Part shown: positions 5,745 through 5,888 of the stretch, one piece after another | Position numbering within the stretch: the first letter of the stretch is position 1 | How the letters are laid out: each line of letters opens with the position of its first letter | DNA from: a bacterium | GTDB lineage: Bacteria > Patescibacteriota > Saccharimonadia > Saccharimonadales > UBA4665 | Assembly (NCBI GenBank): GCA_021846765.1 | Contig: JAJZWH010000055.1 | Span: forward strand, 1 to 5,888 | DNA length: 5,888 bases | Reading direction: 5' to 3' | Program-made: the position numbers and the translations under genes | The notes under the pieces: model-generated | Told to the model about the DNA's origin: nothing | The model's database searches: none | The model's input: the letters and a program-made list of their open reading frames with translations, nothing else

Positions 5745-5888
5745 TCGTTCCTCTCTGCAAGGCCGACTGCAACTGCAAATTGATTAGAAATAGCAGCCAA
5801 CTCATTACGTCTATCAGCGGCATAACTTACATTGCGCCATGAATCAGAAATTTCCACATTGATTTTAAATCGATTGGCTAGATATAGT
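5741..5888 (-). CDS. pilM: PilM, actin-like type IV pilus assembly ATPase (C-terminal 48 residues only)
   Basis: Reading the minus strand from 5887 gives 48 residues closed by TGA at 5743-5741; the 5' part lies beyond the right edge. The segment begins LYLANRFKINVEISDSW and ends NQFAVAVGLAERNE. The last stretch matches the PilM C-terminus, where a hydrophobic strand and helix (FAVAVGLALR in well-known members) close the actin-like fold. The tryptophan after the ISDS stretch fits the family's 'PW' segment. PilM is a cytoplasmic FtsA-like protein that binds the N-terminal peptide of PilN, whose gene follows with a 4-bp ATGA overlap. The fragment is short, but the terminal motif and the position before pilN agree. 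Confidence 0.88.
   Translation of the reverse strand, partial: LYLANRFKINVEISDSWRNVSYAADRRNELAAISNQFAVAVGLAERNE
5750..5756 (-). promoter_or_regulatory. Ribosome binding site of pilN, inside the pilM 3' end
   Basis: AGAGAGG lies 5 nt before the pilN ATG and is part of the last codons of pilM (Glu-Arg). It supports the start at 5744 and translation coupled to pilM through the ATGA overlap. Confidence 0.7.

Overview
The window is one continuous minus-strand gene cluster for the cytoplasmic and inner-membrane machinery of a type IV pilus (T4P). Read in the direction of transcription (from high to low coordinates) the order is pilM (3' end only), pilN, pilO, a small unrecognised one-helix membrane protein (orf84), pilB, pilT, and pilC (its last few codons run off the left edge). 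Coding is essentially unbroken. The genes overlap by 1-4 bp or are separated by 6-13 bp, so one polycistronic message is expected. I see no internal promoter or terminator, no RNA gene, no mobile element and no CRISPR. No stretch of 300 bases lacks a gene.

By region: 5888-5741 encodes the last 48 residues of PilM. 5744-4357 encodes the bitopic proteins PilN and PilO, which with PilM form the alignment/assembly subcomplex. 4357-4103 encodes orf84, in the slot where diderm bacteria carry pilP. 4091-2310 encodes the extension ATPase PilB, 2296-1229 the retraction ATPase PilT, and 1222-1 the platform protein PilC. Together they describe a pilus that can be both extended (PilB on PilC) and retracted (PilT on PilC), with cytoplasmic PilM linked through PilN/PilO to the extracytoplasmic side. 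No pilin, prepilin peptidase (PilD), PilP or secretin PilQ lies inside the window. Pilins would most plausibly be downstream of pilC, beyond position 1.

Organism: AT-rich DNA, standard stop codon use (TAA and TGA both terminate), purine-rich Shine-Dalgarno sites, and a pilMNO-pilBTC set with no pilP/pilQ directly after pilO suggest a bacterium without an outer membrane. The compact layout and the style of the proteins (very few cysteines, a zinc-less PilB, Asn/Ser/Thr-rich extracytoplasmic parts) make me favour Candidatus Saccharibacteria or another Patescibacteria/CPR lineage. That is an inference from resemblance, not a demonstrated assignment.

The main points for a second look are the small protein orf84 in the pilP position, the PilB that has lost the family's tetracysteine zinc site and carries a different connecting segment there, and A8 tracts at the very start of orf84 and of pilB.
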